A stretch of 64,000 nucleotides of DNA from Polyangia bacterium (lineage in GTDB: Bacteria > Myxococcota_A > Polyangia > Nannocystales > Nannocystaceae), in assembly GCA_030424595.1 (NCBI GenBank), contig JAUHWG010000028.1, positions 1-64,000 of the forward strand. The letters run 5' to 3'. Below, piece after piece: positions 1 to 9,557 of this stretch (position 1 is its first letter; each line of letters opens with the position of its first letter). The translations under genes and the position numbers were made by a program. The notes beneath the pieces are model-generated. The model had not been told where the DNA came from. It made no database searches and saw nothing but the letters and a program-made list of their open reading frames with translations.

Positions 1-2166
1 GACTTCAAGCCTGACAACGTGCTCGTCGGCGATGATGGTCGGGTCTGCGTCGTCGACTTCGGCCTGGTCTCAGGCTCCGCCAGCGACCACGACGACGGGG
101 CGGTGTCAGGGGTTGAGACCTCAGTGCTCGCGGAGCGGCTGCGCGCGCTCGACCCGGACCTCACCGTCGAGGGGAGCATCATGGGGACGGTCTCATACAT
201 GTCTCCAGAGCAGCTCGACGGTCGACCGACGGACGACCTCTCCGATCAATACAGCTTCTGCGTCGCGCTCTACGAGGCGCTCTACGGCTCGCGTCCCTTC
301 GCCGGCGCGACGGTCGAGGAGATGAGGAGCAATGTCCACAGCGGTCGCCGAGCACCCGCGGTGGAGAATCGCGCGGTCTCGACGCTCGTTCGCAGCGCGA
401 TCGAGCGCGGGCTGAGGGTCGAGCCCTCCGCGCGGTGGCCGTCCCTCGCGGAGCTTCTGGACGTGCTCTCCCATGATCCTTCGCGGCGGCGGCGTCGGCT
501 CTTCGCCGCGGGATCCGTGGTCGCCCTCGCATGTTTGGCGTTCTTCGCCTCGCAGGCGGCGGAGCGCCACGCGGAGGCTCAATGCCTGGATCTCGGCGAG
601 GTCGCCGTCGACGACTGGGACGGGACGCGCCCCGAGGTCGAGGACGTCTTTGTATCGTCGGACTCGCCGATCGGCGCCGATACCTGGTCACGCGTCGAAA
701 GCTCCCTCGACACGTGGTCTCAGCAATGGTCCCAGGCGCGCTCAGGCGCGTGTTTGGCGGTCCGGAGAGGGGAGGAGTTTGGGGCGCGCAAGGAGCTCTG
801 TCTTGACGCCCAATTGGTCGAGTTCCGCGGCCTCCTCGGCGCGCTCAAGGAGGTCGACCGCGACGGTATTGGCAACGCCGTCAGGGCCGCGGCGAAGCTG
901 CCCCGTGTCGCGACCTGTCAATCGCCGAGCTGGCTGCTACTATCCGCAGAGCCCGCGGCGGACGGGGCCAAGCGTGCCATGATCGAGGACGCCCGTGTTG
1001 AGCTCGCCCGAGCTCGCGGGTACCTCTATACGGGCGCCTATGCCCGCGGTCTTGAGGTTGTGAGCGAGGTGCTCGACAGAGACGAGTCGGAGCTCGATGA
1101 CGCGGTGAGGGCGGAGGCCCTGCTCTTGAATTCACGCTTCCTCCGCAAGAGCGGGGACTTCGAGCGCGCGACTCAGGAGGCGAAGGCCGCGTTCTTTCTC
1201 GCGGGCCGTATCGGACATGATCGTGTCGCCACAGAGGCGTCGATCGCACTCCTCGGGATCACCAGCGCGGAGCTCGGCGAGCCTGGAAGCGTCGAGCGCT
1301 GGCGGCCCTTCGCGGAGATGCTCCTCGCCCGCCTGGGGCTCGACCGAGAGATGCTCGCAGGAACCTACCACTTGGCGTTGGGGGCCGGGTACCGCCGCTC
1401 CGGCGCGTACGTCGAGGCGGCCGAGCACTACGAGCGCGCGCGGGAGATCTACGCTGCCACGCTCGGCGCTCATGATCCCGCCTTGGCGCAGGTGGAGAAC
1501 AACCTCGGGACCTTGCGCGAGGTGCAAGGTGACAAGGAGGGCGCGCTCGTCCACCTGAGGCGCGGGCTCGAGATCGCCTCCGCCGCGCTGGGGCCGGACC
1601 ACCCGGACGTCGCCACGTACCTCGGGAATATCAGCACGACCTACATGATGATGGAAGAGTACGAAAGGTCGATAGAGTACGGCCTCCGCGGGCTCGCGAT
1701 CGAGGAGCGCACCTACGACGAGAACCATCCACAGATCGGAATCTCGCTGTTCACGCTGAGCATGGCTCGTGACCAGCTCGGGGATGAGAAGGAGGCGCTC
1801 GTCGGGTACGAACGGGTCGCGAGGATCTTCCGCGAACACTACGGGGAGGAGCACCCCAACTACGCTGTTGTGCTCATCGGCATCGCGAATATCCGGTGGT
1901 CGGAGGGAGAGCATGAGCAGGCGGTCGCGACCTATGAGCGCGTGGTCTCGATCTACGAGGGTATCGAGGGGGCGATCGTAGAAGACCATGCGAGCGCCCT
2001 CTTCTCGCTCGCGCAGGCGCTCGCAGAGATGGGTCGGGATCGAGCACGCGCTCGTGCGCTCGCAGAGCGGTCTCTCGATCTCTACCGCTCGATGGGGGAG
2101 TACACGCCGGCCGCAGCCGACACGGTCGAGGAGTGGCTCCAAGAGCACCCAGCTCGCGCGCCCTAG
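1..2166 (+). CDS. Ser/Thr protein kinase with TPR tail, 5' end outside window
   Basis: The frame is open from base 1, which already encodes the catalytic loop (DFKPDN), so the N-lobe lies upstream of the window. Visible residues 1-150 carry DFG, a PEQL P+1-like motif (MSPEQ) and the rest of the C-lobe. After an Arg cluster a single membrane segment follows (about residues 165-185, FAAGSVVALACLAFF). Next is a domain with conserved Cys (ACLAVR, LCLDAQ, ATCQSP) typical of myxobacterial TPR kinases, then TPR repeats of the kinesin-light-chain kind (HPDVATYLGN, HPQIGISL, HPNYAVVL) to the end. It phosphorylates Ser/Thr of unknown targets. The kinase domain is cytoplasmic; the side of the TPR part is inferred. 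It converges on a second kinase of the same design. The family is clear; the signal sensed is unknown. Confidence 0.93.
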   Translation, partial: DFKPDNVLVGDDGRVCVVDFGLVSGSASDHDDGAVSGVETSVLAERLRALDPDLTVEGSIMGTVSYMSPEQLDGRPTDDLSDQYSFCVALYEALYGSRPFAGATVEEMRSNVHSGRRAPAVENRAVSTLVRSAIERGLRVEPSARWPSLAELLDVLSHDPSRRRRRLFAAGSVVALACLAFFASQAAERHAEAQCLDLGEVAVDDWDGTRPEVEDVFVSSDSPIGADTWSRVESSLDTWSQQWSQARSGACLAVRRGEEFGARKELCLDAQLVEFRGLLGALKEVDRDGIGNAVRAAAKLPRVATCQSPSWLLLSAEPAADGAKRAMIEDARVELARARGYLYTGAYARGLEVVSEVLDRDESELDDAVRAEALLLNSRFLRKSGDFERATQEAKAAFFLAGRIGHDRVATEASIALLGITSAELGEPGSVERWRPFAEMLLARLGLDREMLAGTYHLALGAGYRRSGAYVEAAEHYERAREIYAATLGAHDPALAQVENNLGTLREVQGDKEGALVHLRRGLEIASAALGPDHPDVATYLGNISTTYMMMEEYERSIEYGLRGLAIEERTYDENHPQIGISLFTLSMARDQLGDEKEALVGYERVARIFREHYGEEHPNYAVVLIGIANIRWSEGEHEQAVATYERVVSIYEGIEGAIVEDHASALFSLAQALAEMGRDRARARALAERSLDLYRSMGEYTPAAADTVEEWLQEHPARAP

Positions 2167-2244
2167 CACCCCGTCGCAGGGTCCCGCGCGCTCTCCAGCC
2201 CTCGTCGTCCCGCTCGACTCTGCGAAGAACCACGCTTCGATCCT

Positions 2245-2322
2245 GTACAGCGGCGTTGTGTTTAAGCGGAGAGGACCGACGATTGCGGGAGAGCGCGCGG
2301 GACTCTTGCCACGGCCTGCTAG
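2245..2322 (-). repeat. CTAG-ended dispersed repeat, copy R1
   Basis: Intergenic repeat between two convergent kinase genes. The core (2289-2322) reads GAGAGCGCGCGGGACT, then TGCCACGGCC and ends in CTAG, which contains the TAG stop of the minus-strand kinase. An outer arm (2245-2288, with GTACAGCGGCG and CGACGATTGCGG) is shared with the copy at 46702-46782. See the other copies at 50273, 51577, 55210 and 55280. Confidence 0.6.
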
Positions 2323-4937
2323 CCCGGAAGGCGCGCGGCCGCGTGCGGTGGGGCGCCCTCGTCGGCCGAGACTTGCGCCGTGTTGGCCCGCCCGAGCTCC
2401 TTGTCGAGGGCGAGCCGCTCGCGGCGAAGCGACGCCTGGAGCTGCTCATCCACGGGCGAGCGCAGGCTCTCGGCGCGGGCGAGCGTCTCGTCCGCCTCGT
2501 CGAGCCTGGAGAGGCCTCGGAGCACACGCGAGAGGCTCAAGAGGTCGCCCCCGAGCTCAGGGCTCCCCTCGCCGTCGAGGCGCTCGCGGAGCCTGATCGC
2601 GCGACGCAGCACCTCCTCAGCGCGAGCGTAGGAGCCCTGGCGACCGAGCGCGTTGCCGAGGTTTCGCAGGATGCTCGGGGTGCGCGGGTGGAACTCACCT
2701 ATGATCGAGAGCTGCTGCTCCAGCGCGTGCTCGAGGACGGCGATGGCCTCGGGTCGCGCCTGAAGGCTCATCACCACCCCGAGGTTCACGCGGACCGCGA
2801 TCGTCTCCGGCGCAGACTCTCCGAGGGTCTGCGAGAGGAGGGTGTAGGCGTTGAGGTACCCGGACTCCGCGTCGTCATAGCGACGATGCGCCCGGTGGAC
2901 CCGGGCCAGGTTGTTGGCGAGGTAGGCCTCGAGCAGGGAAGGATTGCCGAGGCGCAGGCTGATCGCAGCGGCGGAGTGGGCCGCGGCCTCGGCCTCGGCG
3001 AGGTCGCCGAGACCTACGCCGATGACGTCGACCAGCTGGATCAGGATCCGCAGCTCGACGGCGCCAGCCTCGGGACGGCCGAGGACCTTCGCACGGGCCC
3101 TCTCGAGGCTCGCCCGCGCCTGGTCGAGCTCGTGGTCGGCGCGCTGGGCTCGTCCGAGGGCGAGCAGAGCTTCGGCCTCGAGCCCGGGGGAGTCGAGCTC
3201 GTCGGCGATCTCGAGGACATCCTCGATCGTGCTCCGGGCGGCGGCGAGGCGATGAAGCTCAATGTCCGTGGATGCACGCGCGAGCCTCCTCCGGGCGGCG
3301 AGGAGACGAGTCCGGAGGATCAGCCCCGCTTCACCTGCATGGAGCGAAGCGGGCGGGCTCTGCTGGCAGACCTCGGGCGCCGGGAGCCCGGTCGCGAGGA
3401 GCACCGCCGCGGCGAGATCCGAGAAGCCATCTTTCTCTAGATGGACGACGAGCGCCGCGAACTGCTCCCGCTGGTCGTCGAGACAGGCGAGCGCTCGGGT
3501 CGCGACCGCATCACCTCTCGACAGGCTGAGGGCTTGGCAGGCCCGGGTGTGCTCGATCGCCCAGCGATCGCTGTAGAGCCCGAGGGCGAGGTCGACGGTC
3601 CGCCAGGCGCGAGCCTCGCCAGTGTGCGCACCTCCCACGGAGAAGCGCTCCGCGAGGCGCGAGCGGGTCTCACTGTCCCAAACGCCAGCGAGCACCTCGG
3701 CCGTCGGTCGGCAGAGTGTCGGCGCTTCGCGGCCCACGAGAGAGAGCGTCCCCAGCGTCACGATGCCGCCGACGACGAGGCTGGCGAGGGCGACCGTCGG
3801 GGCCCGTCGAGGAGCGCGGGGTGACCGGCGAAGCGCCCGCAACAAGGCGTCGAGCGACTCCCAGCGCTTGGCCTTGTCCGCCTCGAGCCCGCGGAGGATC
3901 GCCGCTCGCAGCCAGTGAGGGAGAGAGACGCCGGCCGGCTCCGGTCGGACATCGCCCGCTCGCACGTGGATCTGGTAGAGCGCGGCCGAGCTCGCGTCGA
4001 AGGGCAGGTGACCGTAGAGGGCCCGATAGAGCGCGGCCGAGAAGGAGAACTGATCGGCTGCGAAGGAGGGCGCCTCTCCGCGGTACTGCTCCGGGGCCAT
4101 GTAGGCCAGAGTGCCGAGGATGGTGCCTGTCCGTGTCTCCCGGAGGCGCCCCTCTTCACTCTCCGAGCCGTCGACGGCGATGGGCCCTGTGGGCGCGGTC
4201 TCCGAGCAGGGGCCGCCGCCGGTCCAGGCGAGGCCGAAGTCAGCGACGCGCACGCGCCCATCGTCACCGACGAGGATATTGTCGGGCTTGAAGTCGCGGT
4301 GGACAATCCCGGCGGCGTGGGCAGCCGCGAGCCCGTCTCCGGCGGCGAGGAGCACCTCCAGGACCTCTTGCCAGGGGCGATGCCCGCTCCCTAGCCAGTC
4401 GGTCAGCGAGAGCCCCTTGACGTACTCCATCGCGATGAAGAGGCGCCCCTCGTGCTCGTCGACCTCGTGGACGGTCACCACGTTCGGATGGGAGAGGCGA
4501 GCCATCGCCCGGGCCTCGCGGCGCAGCCGAAGCTGCTCCTCTGGCGTCGCCCGCGAAGGGTCGGCGCGGAGCAGCTTGATCGCGAGCTCGCGATCAAGCG
4601 AGGCGTCGTGGGCGAGGTAGACCACGCCCATGCCACCGCGTCCGAGGAGAGCGCGGACCTCGTAGCGACCGATCCTCGAGGGGGATGGCTCTTCCTCGGC
4701 GTAGCCCCAAGGAGTCGGTGTGCTGCCGACCCGGCTGGGATCGATCTCCAACAAGCGCGACCGAAGCCGCGCTCGGATCGCGGCGAAGCCTTCGAGCTCG
4801 GGAGGATCCCCGAGGGGCGAGTCCGCTTCGATGCCCCCATGATCGCCCAGCTCGCTCGATCCCCTCACCGCCGAACTAGCCTCACCGACGGCGCTAGGCT
4901 GTGCTGTCGTACGATCGGTGATATCGTTCACTGGCAT
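2319..4937 (-). CDS. Ser/Thr protein kinase with TPR tail
   Basis: 872 residues. The Gly-rich loop (GRGGMG, about 99-104), the ATP-anchoring Lys (AIK, 121), the catalytic loop HRDFKPDN (213-220) and DFG (233-235) are all present, so it should be active. A membrane segment follows near 385-410, then a Cys-containing extracytoplasmic-type domain and TPR repeats (about 560-840; EFHPRTPSILRN is one). The protein has the same build as the kinases at 1-2166 and 18930-21635. The ATG at 4937 shares the palindrome CATG with the ATG of the divergent sigma gene, leaving no room for a separate leader. A later start is possible, but no obvious ATG precedes the kinase domain. The stop codon lies in the repeat at 2319-2322. 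Function is inferred from family; substrate unknown. Confidence 0.93.
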   Translation of the reverse strand: MPVNDITDRTTAQPSAVGEASSAVRGSSELGDHGGIEADSPLGDPPELEGFAAIRARLRSRLLEIDPSRVGSTPTPWGYAEEEPSPSRIGRYEVRALLGRGGMGVVYLAHDASLDRELAIKLLRADPSRATPEEQLRLRREARAMARLSHPNVVTVHEVDEHEGRLFIAMEYVKGLSLTDWLGSGHRPWQEVLEVLLAAGDGLAAAHAAGIVHRDFKPDNILVGDDGRVRVADFGLAWTGGGPCSETAPTGPIAVDGSESEEGRLRETRTGTILGTLAYMAPEQYRGEAPSFAADQFSFSAALYRALYGHLPFDASSAALYQIHVRAGDVRPEPAGVSLPHWLRAAILRGLEADKAKRWESLDALLRALRRSPRAPRRAPTVALASLVVGGIVTLGTLSLVGREAPTLCRPTAEVLAGVWDSETRSRLAERFSVGGAHTGEARAWRTVDLALGLYSDRWAIEHTRACQALSLSRGDAVATRALACLDDQREQFAALVVHLEKDGFSDLAAAVLLATGLPAPEVCQQSPPASLHAGEAGLILRTRLLAARRRLARASTDIELHRLAAARSTIEDVLEIADELDSPGLEAEALLALGRAQRADHELDQARASLERARAKVLGRPEAGAVELRILIQLVDVIGVGLGDLAEAEAAAHSAAAISLRLGNPSLLEAYLANNLARVHRAHRRYDDAESGYLNAYTLLSQTLGESAPETIAVRVNLGVVMSLQARPEAIAVLEHALEQQLSIIGEFHPRTPSILRNLGNALGRQGSYARAEEVLRRAIRLRERLDGEGSPELGGDLLSLSRVLRGLSRLDEADETLARAESLRSPVDEQLQASLRRERLALDKELGRANTAQVSADEGAPPHAAARLPG

Positions 4938-5562
4938 GAGGAGCGATCTCGAGCTTCTAGAGGCCTGGCGCGGGGGCGATCGATCGGCCGCCGGAGACCT
5001 CTTCGATCGGCACGGGGCCAGTATTTACCGCTTCTTCGCCAATAAGGTCGATCGCGACGTCGAGGATCTCGTTCAGGCGACGCTGATGGGCTGCGTCGCC
5101 GGCCGTGATCGGGTCCGCGACGGGGCACACTTTCGTGCCTACCTCTTCGGAGTCGCCCGGAACACCCTCCGCAGCTACCTCCACCAGCGCAAGCGCACGC
5201 TCGTCGACGACGAGCTCAACGTCTCGTCCGTCCACGACCTGGGGCTCGGACCGTCGAAGTTGGTGGTTCAGCGGCAAGAGCAGCGCCTCCTGCTCGAGGC
5301 GCTGCGCAGCATCCCAGTAGAGTCTCAGCTCCTGCTCGAGCTGCGCTATTGGGAGGAGCTCTCGACCGAGGAGCTGGCGGAGGTGTTCGGGGTCGCGCCA
5401 GGGACGATCAAGAGCCGACTCAGCCGGGCGCGGACCCGTCTTCGCGGTCGACTGGAGGCTATGCTCGCTTCGCACAAGGAGCTCGAGGCGACGCTCACGG
5501 ACCTCGACGCTTGGGCGTCGGGTCTCCGTGAGCAGGCCAGCAAGCTGGTGCCGTCTCGGTGA
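4936..5562 (+). CDS. ECF-type sigma-70 family RNA polymerase sigma factor
   Basis: 208 residues from the ATG at 4936 (a GTG at 4918 would add six). Sigma region 2 lies near residues 10-80 (LLEAWRGGD, DLFDRHG, HFRAYLFGVARN). Region 4 lies near 120-175 with the HTH (LSTEELAEVFGVAPGTIKSR). Such factors direct RNA polymerase to a regulon. The tail after region 4 contains DLDAWASGLREQ, closely matched by NLDDWASSLRDQ in the second sigma factor of this window (27442-28104), so both belong to one subfamily with a conserved C-terminal extension. The gene is divergent from a TPR kinase, which suggests that kinase and sigma factor work together. No anti-sigma gene is adjacent. Confidence 0.92.
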   Translation: MRSDLELLEAWRGGDRSAAGDLFDRHGASIYRFFANKVDRDVEDLVQATLMGCVAGRDRVRDGAHFRAYLFGVARNTLRSYLHQRKRTLVDDELNVSSVHDLGLGPSKLVVQRQEQRLLLEALRSIPVESQLLLELRYWEELSTEELAEVFGVAPGTIKSRLSRARTRLRGRLEAMLASHKELEATLTDLDAWASGLREQASKLVPSR

Positions 5563-5694
5563 GTGTCTGGTCGCGATCGTCTTGATCTCCGGGGACGACC
5601 GGAGAGCCTTCGTGGATTAAGTACCGATCTGCGCCCTTCGGTTCCACGCTTTCCCAAAGATGCATGATCCATAGCCTATCGCCGCGGGGATGGG

Positions 5695-5733
5695 CCACGG
5701 GGCTGGACCACGGGGCTGGACCACGGGGATGGG
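5695..5733. repeat. 13-bp tandem repeat, three units
   Basis: The unit CCACGGGGCTGGA occurs twice exactly, and a third copy differs at a few bases near its end (CCACGGGGATGGG). The repeat is non-coding. Confidence 0.8.
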
Positions 5734-5801
5734 GCAAGCCCCCACCGTCGTCGACCCGGAGCTGCATCAGACATGAGGTGAACCTCCACCTGAGCTGACG
5801 C

Positions 5802-5821
5802 GACCGCCCGCCCAGGCGGTC
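5802..5821. terminator. hairpin, possible terminator of the sigma gene
   Basis: A perfect 7-bp stem GACCGCC/GGCGGTC encloses the 6-base loop CGCCCA. No T-run follows, so termination is only a guess; the site is 240 bp past the sigma stop codon. Confidence 0.3.
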
Positions 5822-6118
5822 GTGCGAGCTGTCGGCGAGCGCCCGTGGGCCCTCAGGGTGGGCGCCCATGGGCGCTCAGAGGGCGCCCACTCGCGGAGGG
5901 CACGAACACGGGCTTCTCAGCGTCGACGAGGACCGGAGGATCCAGCCGACTTTCCGACTGAGAGCCCTCCCAGGCGGCTTCTCGGCGGCCTTGGCGATCT
6001 CATCGGGACACGGGCGGAGGGGGTGGTACGCGTCTTGCTCTTGCATGGGATCACGACTCAGCGGGCGGAGAGCTCGCACGCATCTCACCCGAGCTGAGTC
6101 TTGAAAGGAACCTGCAAG

Positions 6119-6460
6119 ATGACGCATGACGACTCGAATAGCCCGGCCATCGCCGGCCCAAGCGAGACCCATCCCCTCCGCCGCGCCCTTCTCCGCGCCG
6201 CCCTCGGTCTCTCGACCTCGCTGCCCATGATCGGCTGCGCGGGTGAAGACGCCTGGGGAGACACGGAGCGAGGCGAGACCTCGAACGACACGTTCGTCGA
6301 CGATGATTTTCCGATCGGTCGGTCCCTTGGATCGATGAGCAACGACGACGTCTACTTTGAGGACGAGGACATTGAGGAGAACGACGACCTCGACGACCTC
6401 GACGACCTCGACGAGGACGACGATTGTGATGACACCGCCTGTGGGGAGTGGTCTGCTTGA
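6119..6460 (+). CDS. small acidic lipoprotein
   Basis: 113 residues. An Arg-rich N-region (PLRRALLRAALG) and hydrophobic core lead to the lipobox LPMIGC near residue 35-40, so this is probably a lipidated envelope protein. The mature part is strongly acidic and ends in Asp-rich repeats (DDLDDLDDLDEDDD), which could bind divalent cations. No known domain is recognised. The start at 6119 is preferred over a TTG at 6101 because AAAGGA sits about 10 bases upstream. It is the first of four exported proteins on the same strand. Confidence 0.7.
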   Translation: MTHDDSNSPAIAGPSETHPLRRALLRAALGLSTSLPMIGCAGEDAWGDTERGETSNDTFVDDDFPIGRSLGSMSNDDVYFEDEDIEENDDLDDLDDLDEDDDCDDTACGEWSA

Positions 6461-6705
6461 CCCATCCCACCACGACCTGCGAGGAGCGCGCGAGAATCTC
6501 CTGCTCCGGTTCAACGCACGCTCGCCGACCTTCTGCTCCCGCAGAGAGGCTGCCTCTCGGCAGCGGTGACCGGCGGCGAGGCTCGTCCCCTCGCGCCCGC
6601 TTGGTTGGGGACAAGAAAGCTGGGAACCAAGCAGGCGCTTTGCCTACTTCAACGAGAAGGCCGCCTCGGCGCCCAGCCGCAGCGCCGCCCGCAGAGGACC
6701 CTCGA

Positions 6706-7728
6706 ATGAAGAATCAACACCCTGTGCTCGCCGACGCCTGTCGAACTCCAACAGAAACCAGCTCTGTCTTCGCAGGGGCGGCGCTCGCCCTGGGACTGCT
6801 CGCGGTCGGGTACACCGGCTGCAGCGGCGATGACGGGGCGACGACGAGTGAATCGTCGACCTCTGGAAGCTCGGCCACCTCCGGCACCTCCGGCACCTCC
6901 GGCACCTCCGGCACCTCCGGCACCTCCGAAACCTCCGAAACCTCTGACACCTCCGACACCTCCACGACCGACGAGACGACGACGATGGGGACCTCCACGA
7001 CGACGGAGGATACCTCCACGACGACGGACGAGGGCACGACCACCACCACCACCGGGACCTCCACGACAGGCGTGGAGCCTGTGTGCGTCAGCGTGAACAT
7101 GATGGGCGGACAAGTGCTGACCGCACCGCCGGACCCCGAGTTGATCCTGCAGGGGACGACGGCCGCGACCGTGGAGGGATGGTTCTACGCCCGGGGATCA
7201 GGATCGATCATCGGCAACCGCGCCGGTTCGCTGCCGGGTTGGTCTGTCCGCTATTTTAACAATGTCCTCGAGCTCGAGCTCCGCGCGCCCGAGGCCAAAG
7301 AGGCCGTGGTCGTCAAGACGACGGCTCTTAGCGATGAGGTCTGGCATCACTTCGCCTTCGTCCGCTCGGACGTCTTCGCGGAGAAGTGGATGGTCTATGT
7401 CGACGGCGAAGAGGCGCTCGGCAGCTTGGTCGGCGACGAGAACCGGCTCGGCCAGGACGTGGCCTGCGAGTACGACTTCATCGTCGGTGGGTACCCCCCC
7501 TACGAAAACCAGTACTTCGACGGCTTGCTCAGCGCCTTCGCGCTGTCCAACACCGATCGCTACACCGCCCCCTTCACGCCCCCCACGGTGTTGATCGGTG
7601 ATGACGATACGACGGCGCTCTGGCCCTTTGACGAGGGCGAAGGGACGATCGTCAAGGACATCGCCGGCGACAACGACCTGACCATGGACGGAGCGACCTG
7701 GGAGGCGACCGGACCCGGCTGCGCGTGA
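6706..7728 (+). CDS. lipoprotein with LamG/concanavalin A-like domain
   Basis: 340 residues. The lipobox (VGYTGC) is followed by a low-complexity Ser/Thr/Gly linker of about 90 residues (GTSGTSGTSG, TTTEDTSTTTDEGTTTTT). From about residue 130 there is a jelly-roll lectin-like domain of the LamG/pentaxin type: TVEGWFYARG, DEVWHHFAFVRS, WMVYVDGE, GLLSAFALSN and a C-terminal WPFDEGEGT. Such domains bind carbohydrate or serve as surface modules. The ATG at 6706 has AGAGGA about 9 bases upstream. Probably surface exposed; ligand unknown. Confidence 0.85.
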   Translation: MKNQHPVLADACRTPTETSSVFAGAALALGLLAVGYTGCSGDDGATTSESSTSGSSATSGTSGTSGTSGTSGTSETSETSDTSDTSTTDETTTMGTSTTTEDTSTTTDEGTTTTTTGTSTTGVEPVCVSVNMMGGQVLTAPPDPELILQGTTAATVEGWFYARGSGSIIGNRAGSLPGWSVRYFNNVLELELRAPEAKEAVVVKTTALSDEVWHHFAFVRSDVFAEKWMVYVDGEEALGSLVGDENRLGQDVACEYDFIVGGYPPYENQYFDGLLSAFALSNTDRYTAPFTPPTVLIGDDDTTALWPFDEGEGTIVKDIAGDNDLTMDGATWEATGPGCA

Positions 7729-7960
7729 GCTCGGTCTTGAAGGGCACCCCGTCCCTTCCCGTCTACGCTCGACCACGCGGCGACCCCGACCGCAGGGCGG
7801 GCTGCGGCGGGACGGTCTGGCTTTTCTTGGGAACCGATCGCCTGAGGCTCGTACTTCTAGGACGGGAGCCATCGATCCCCACACCCCGCGTCGCGCGCGA
7901 ACACGCCCAGCAGCGGCCCCACGCGGAGCGCAACGCCCCCAACAAACACCTCGACCCCTG

Positions 7961-9511
7961 ATGACACTCTCCACACTATCGACAGTCTTCGCCCTCACCC
8001 TCGCCGCCCCCGCCAGTGCAGGCGCCGCGCCCGAAGCCAGCGCCAGCGGCGACGTTTCTCTCTCTCGCGACGGTGCAGACGCGACCTCCGAGACCTCCGA
8101 CCGGTCGACGTCGAAGCGAGACAACGGCGACTCGCGGGGCTGGATGCGCCGCTACGCGCCCGAGCGCAACATGATGGAGATCGGCGTCTTCGGCGGGATC
8201 TTCATCACCTCCAAGCAGCACGAGCTCTACGACTACACAAAGCCCTGGGAGCGCTACAAGCGGATCGCCCCGGACATCGGCGCACGCTTCGCGTACTACC
8301 CGCTGAGCTTCCTCGGCATCGAGGCCGAGGGCGCCGTCATGCCGACCCGGACCGCCAGCGAGCAGAGCGCCCTGCTCTACGGTCTGCGCGCCCATGTCAT
8401 CGCTCAGCTCCCCCGGCGGATCAGCCCCTTCCTCCTCGCCGGCGTGGGCGCCCTCGGGGCCTCCAGCGACTCCCTCGGCCGAGACATCGACCCCGCCTTG
8501 CACTTCGGCGGCGGCGTGAAGTTCTTCGTCAACCGCTACCTCGCGCTCCGCCTGGACATCCGCGACAACGTCGGCGCCGCCGTCCAGCTGGCGAATGGTC
8601 GGACCAACTACATCGAGCTCCTCGTAGGCGCCTCGCTCACCCTCGGGCGGGCGAAGCCGAACACCAAGAACCTCCTCGACAGCGACGGCGACGGCCTCTT
8701 TGACCCCGGTCAGGGCCTCCGCGAGCGGGAGGAGGACGCCTGTCCGAATCAGCCCGGACCGGCGTCCAACCGGGGCTGTCCCCTCATCGACAGCGACGGC
8801 GACGGTCTCTACGACCCGGGCCAAAACGTCCCCGCCGAGCAGATCGACGCCTGCCCGAACGAGCCGGGTCCGAAGGCGACCCAGGGCTGTCCCCTGGTGG
8901 ACAGCGACCGCGACGGGCTCTTCGACCCGGGCCAGGGCCTCGCCCCCGAGGAGGAGGACAAGTGTCCCGCGCAGGCCGGCCCCCGCGAGACCCAGGGCTG
9001 CCCGATCCTCGACACCGACAACGACGGGATCGCCGACCCGGGTCAGGGCGTCGTGCCCGAGGATCAGTGCCCGACCGAGCCCGAGACCGACAACGACTAT
9101 CAAGACGAGGACGGCTGTCCAGACGAGATCCCCAAGGCGGTCAAGAAGTTCACGGGGGCGATCCGCGGGATCAACTTCGACGTCGACAAGGACACCATCA
9201 AGCCGAACTCGACCAAGACCCTGAGCTCTGCGGTCAAGGTGCTCAAGGACTTCCCCGACGTCCGCATCGAGATCAGCGGTCACACCGACGCCGACGGCTC
9301 ACGCGATCATAACCTCGACCTCTCCAAGCGCCGCGCTGCGGCCGTCAAGCGCTACCTCGTCGACGCGGGCATCGCCGCCGGTCGGATCGAGACCCGCGGC
9401 GCCGGCCCGGACGAGCCGATCGCCGACAACGGCACGCGCCGCGGCAAGGCCGAGAACCGCCGCATCGAGTTCAAGCTCCTCAAGGGGGCGATGAGCAACG
9501 AGACCCGCTGA
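7961..9511 (+). CDS. OmpA-family outer membrane protein with TSP3-type repeats
   Basis: 516 residues. A signal peptide ends near ASAGAAP. Residues 60-230 look like a small beta-barrel (MMEIGVFGGIF, HFGGGVKFFVNRYLALRLD). Four Asp-rich units follow (DSDGDGLFDPGQ, DSDGDGLYDPGQ, DSDRDGLFDPGQ, DTDNDGIADPGQ), matching calcium-binding thrombospondin type-3 repeats. The C-terminal OmpA domain (about 395-510) includes ISGHTDADGSRDHN and NRRIEFKLL, the peptidoglycan-binding signature. It likely ties the outer membrane to the cell wall. It sits 46 bp before the next surface-protein gene, so the two may be co-transcribed. Confidence 0.92.
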   Translation: MTLSTLSTVFALTLAAPASAGAAPEASASGDVSLSRDGADATSETSDRSTSKRDNGDSRGWMRRYAPERNMMEIGVFGGIFITSKQHELYDYTKPWERYKRIAPDIGARFAYYPLSFLGIEAEGAVMPTRTASEQSALLYGLRAHVIAQLPRRISPFLLAGVGALGASSDSLGRDIDPALHFGGGVKFFVNRYLALRLDIRDNVGAAVQLANGRTNYIELLVGASLTLGRAKPNTKNLLDSDGDGLFDPGQGLREREEDACPNQPGPASNRGCPLIDSDGDGLYDPGQNVPAEQIDACPNEPGPKATQGCPLVDSDRDGLFDPGQGLAPEEEDKCPAQAGPRETQGCPILDTDNDGIADPGQGVVPEDQCPTEPETDNDYQDEDGCPDEIPKAVKKFTGAIRGINFDVDKDTIKPNSTKTLSSAVKVLKDFPDVRIEISGHTDADGSRDHNLDLSKRRAAAVKRYLVDAGIAAGRIETRGAGPDEPIADNGTRRGKAENRRIEFKLLKGAMSNETR

Positions 9512-9557
9512 GCGTCGACGACAGAGCGACCACCACCTTCGAGATGAAAGCGTGACC

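Larger units (their letters stand above)
5563..6118. other. 556-bp gene-free stretch after the sigma gene
   Basis: I see no convincing gene. It holds a three-unit 13-bp tandem repeat (5695-5733), a hairpin (5802-5821) and palindromic GGGCGCCC elements near 5861-5888. The last 20 bases contain AAAGGA, a plausible ribosome binding site for the lipoprotein that starts at 6119. Confidence 0.5.

Noticed and set aside
7976..9283. Open frames opposite the OmpA and MopE-type genes (7976-9283, 9669-10847)
   Set aside because: Repetitive Val/Asp/Ala shadows of the coding strand; the + strand has recognisable signal peptides and domains.
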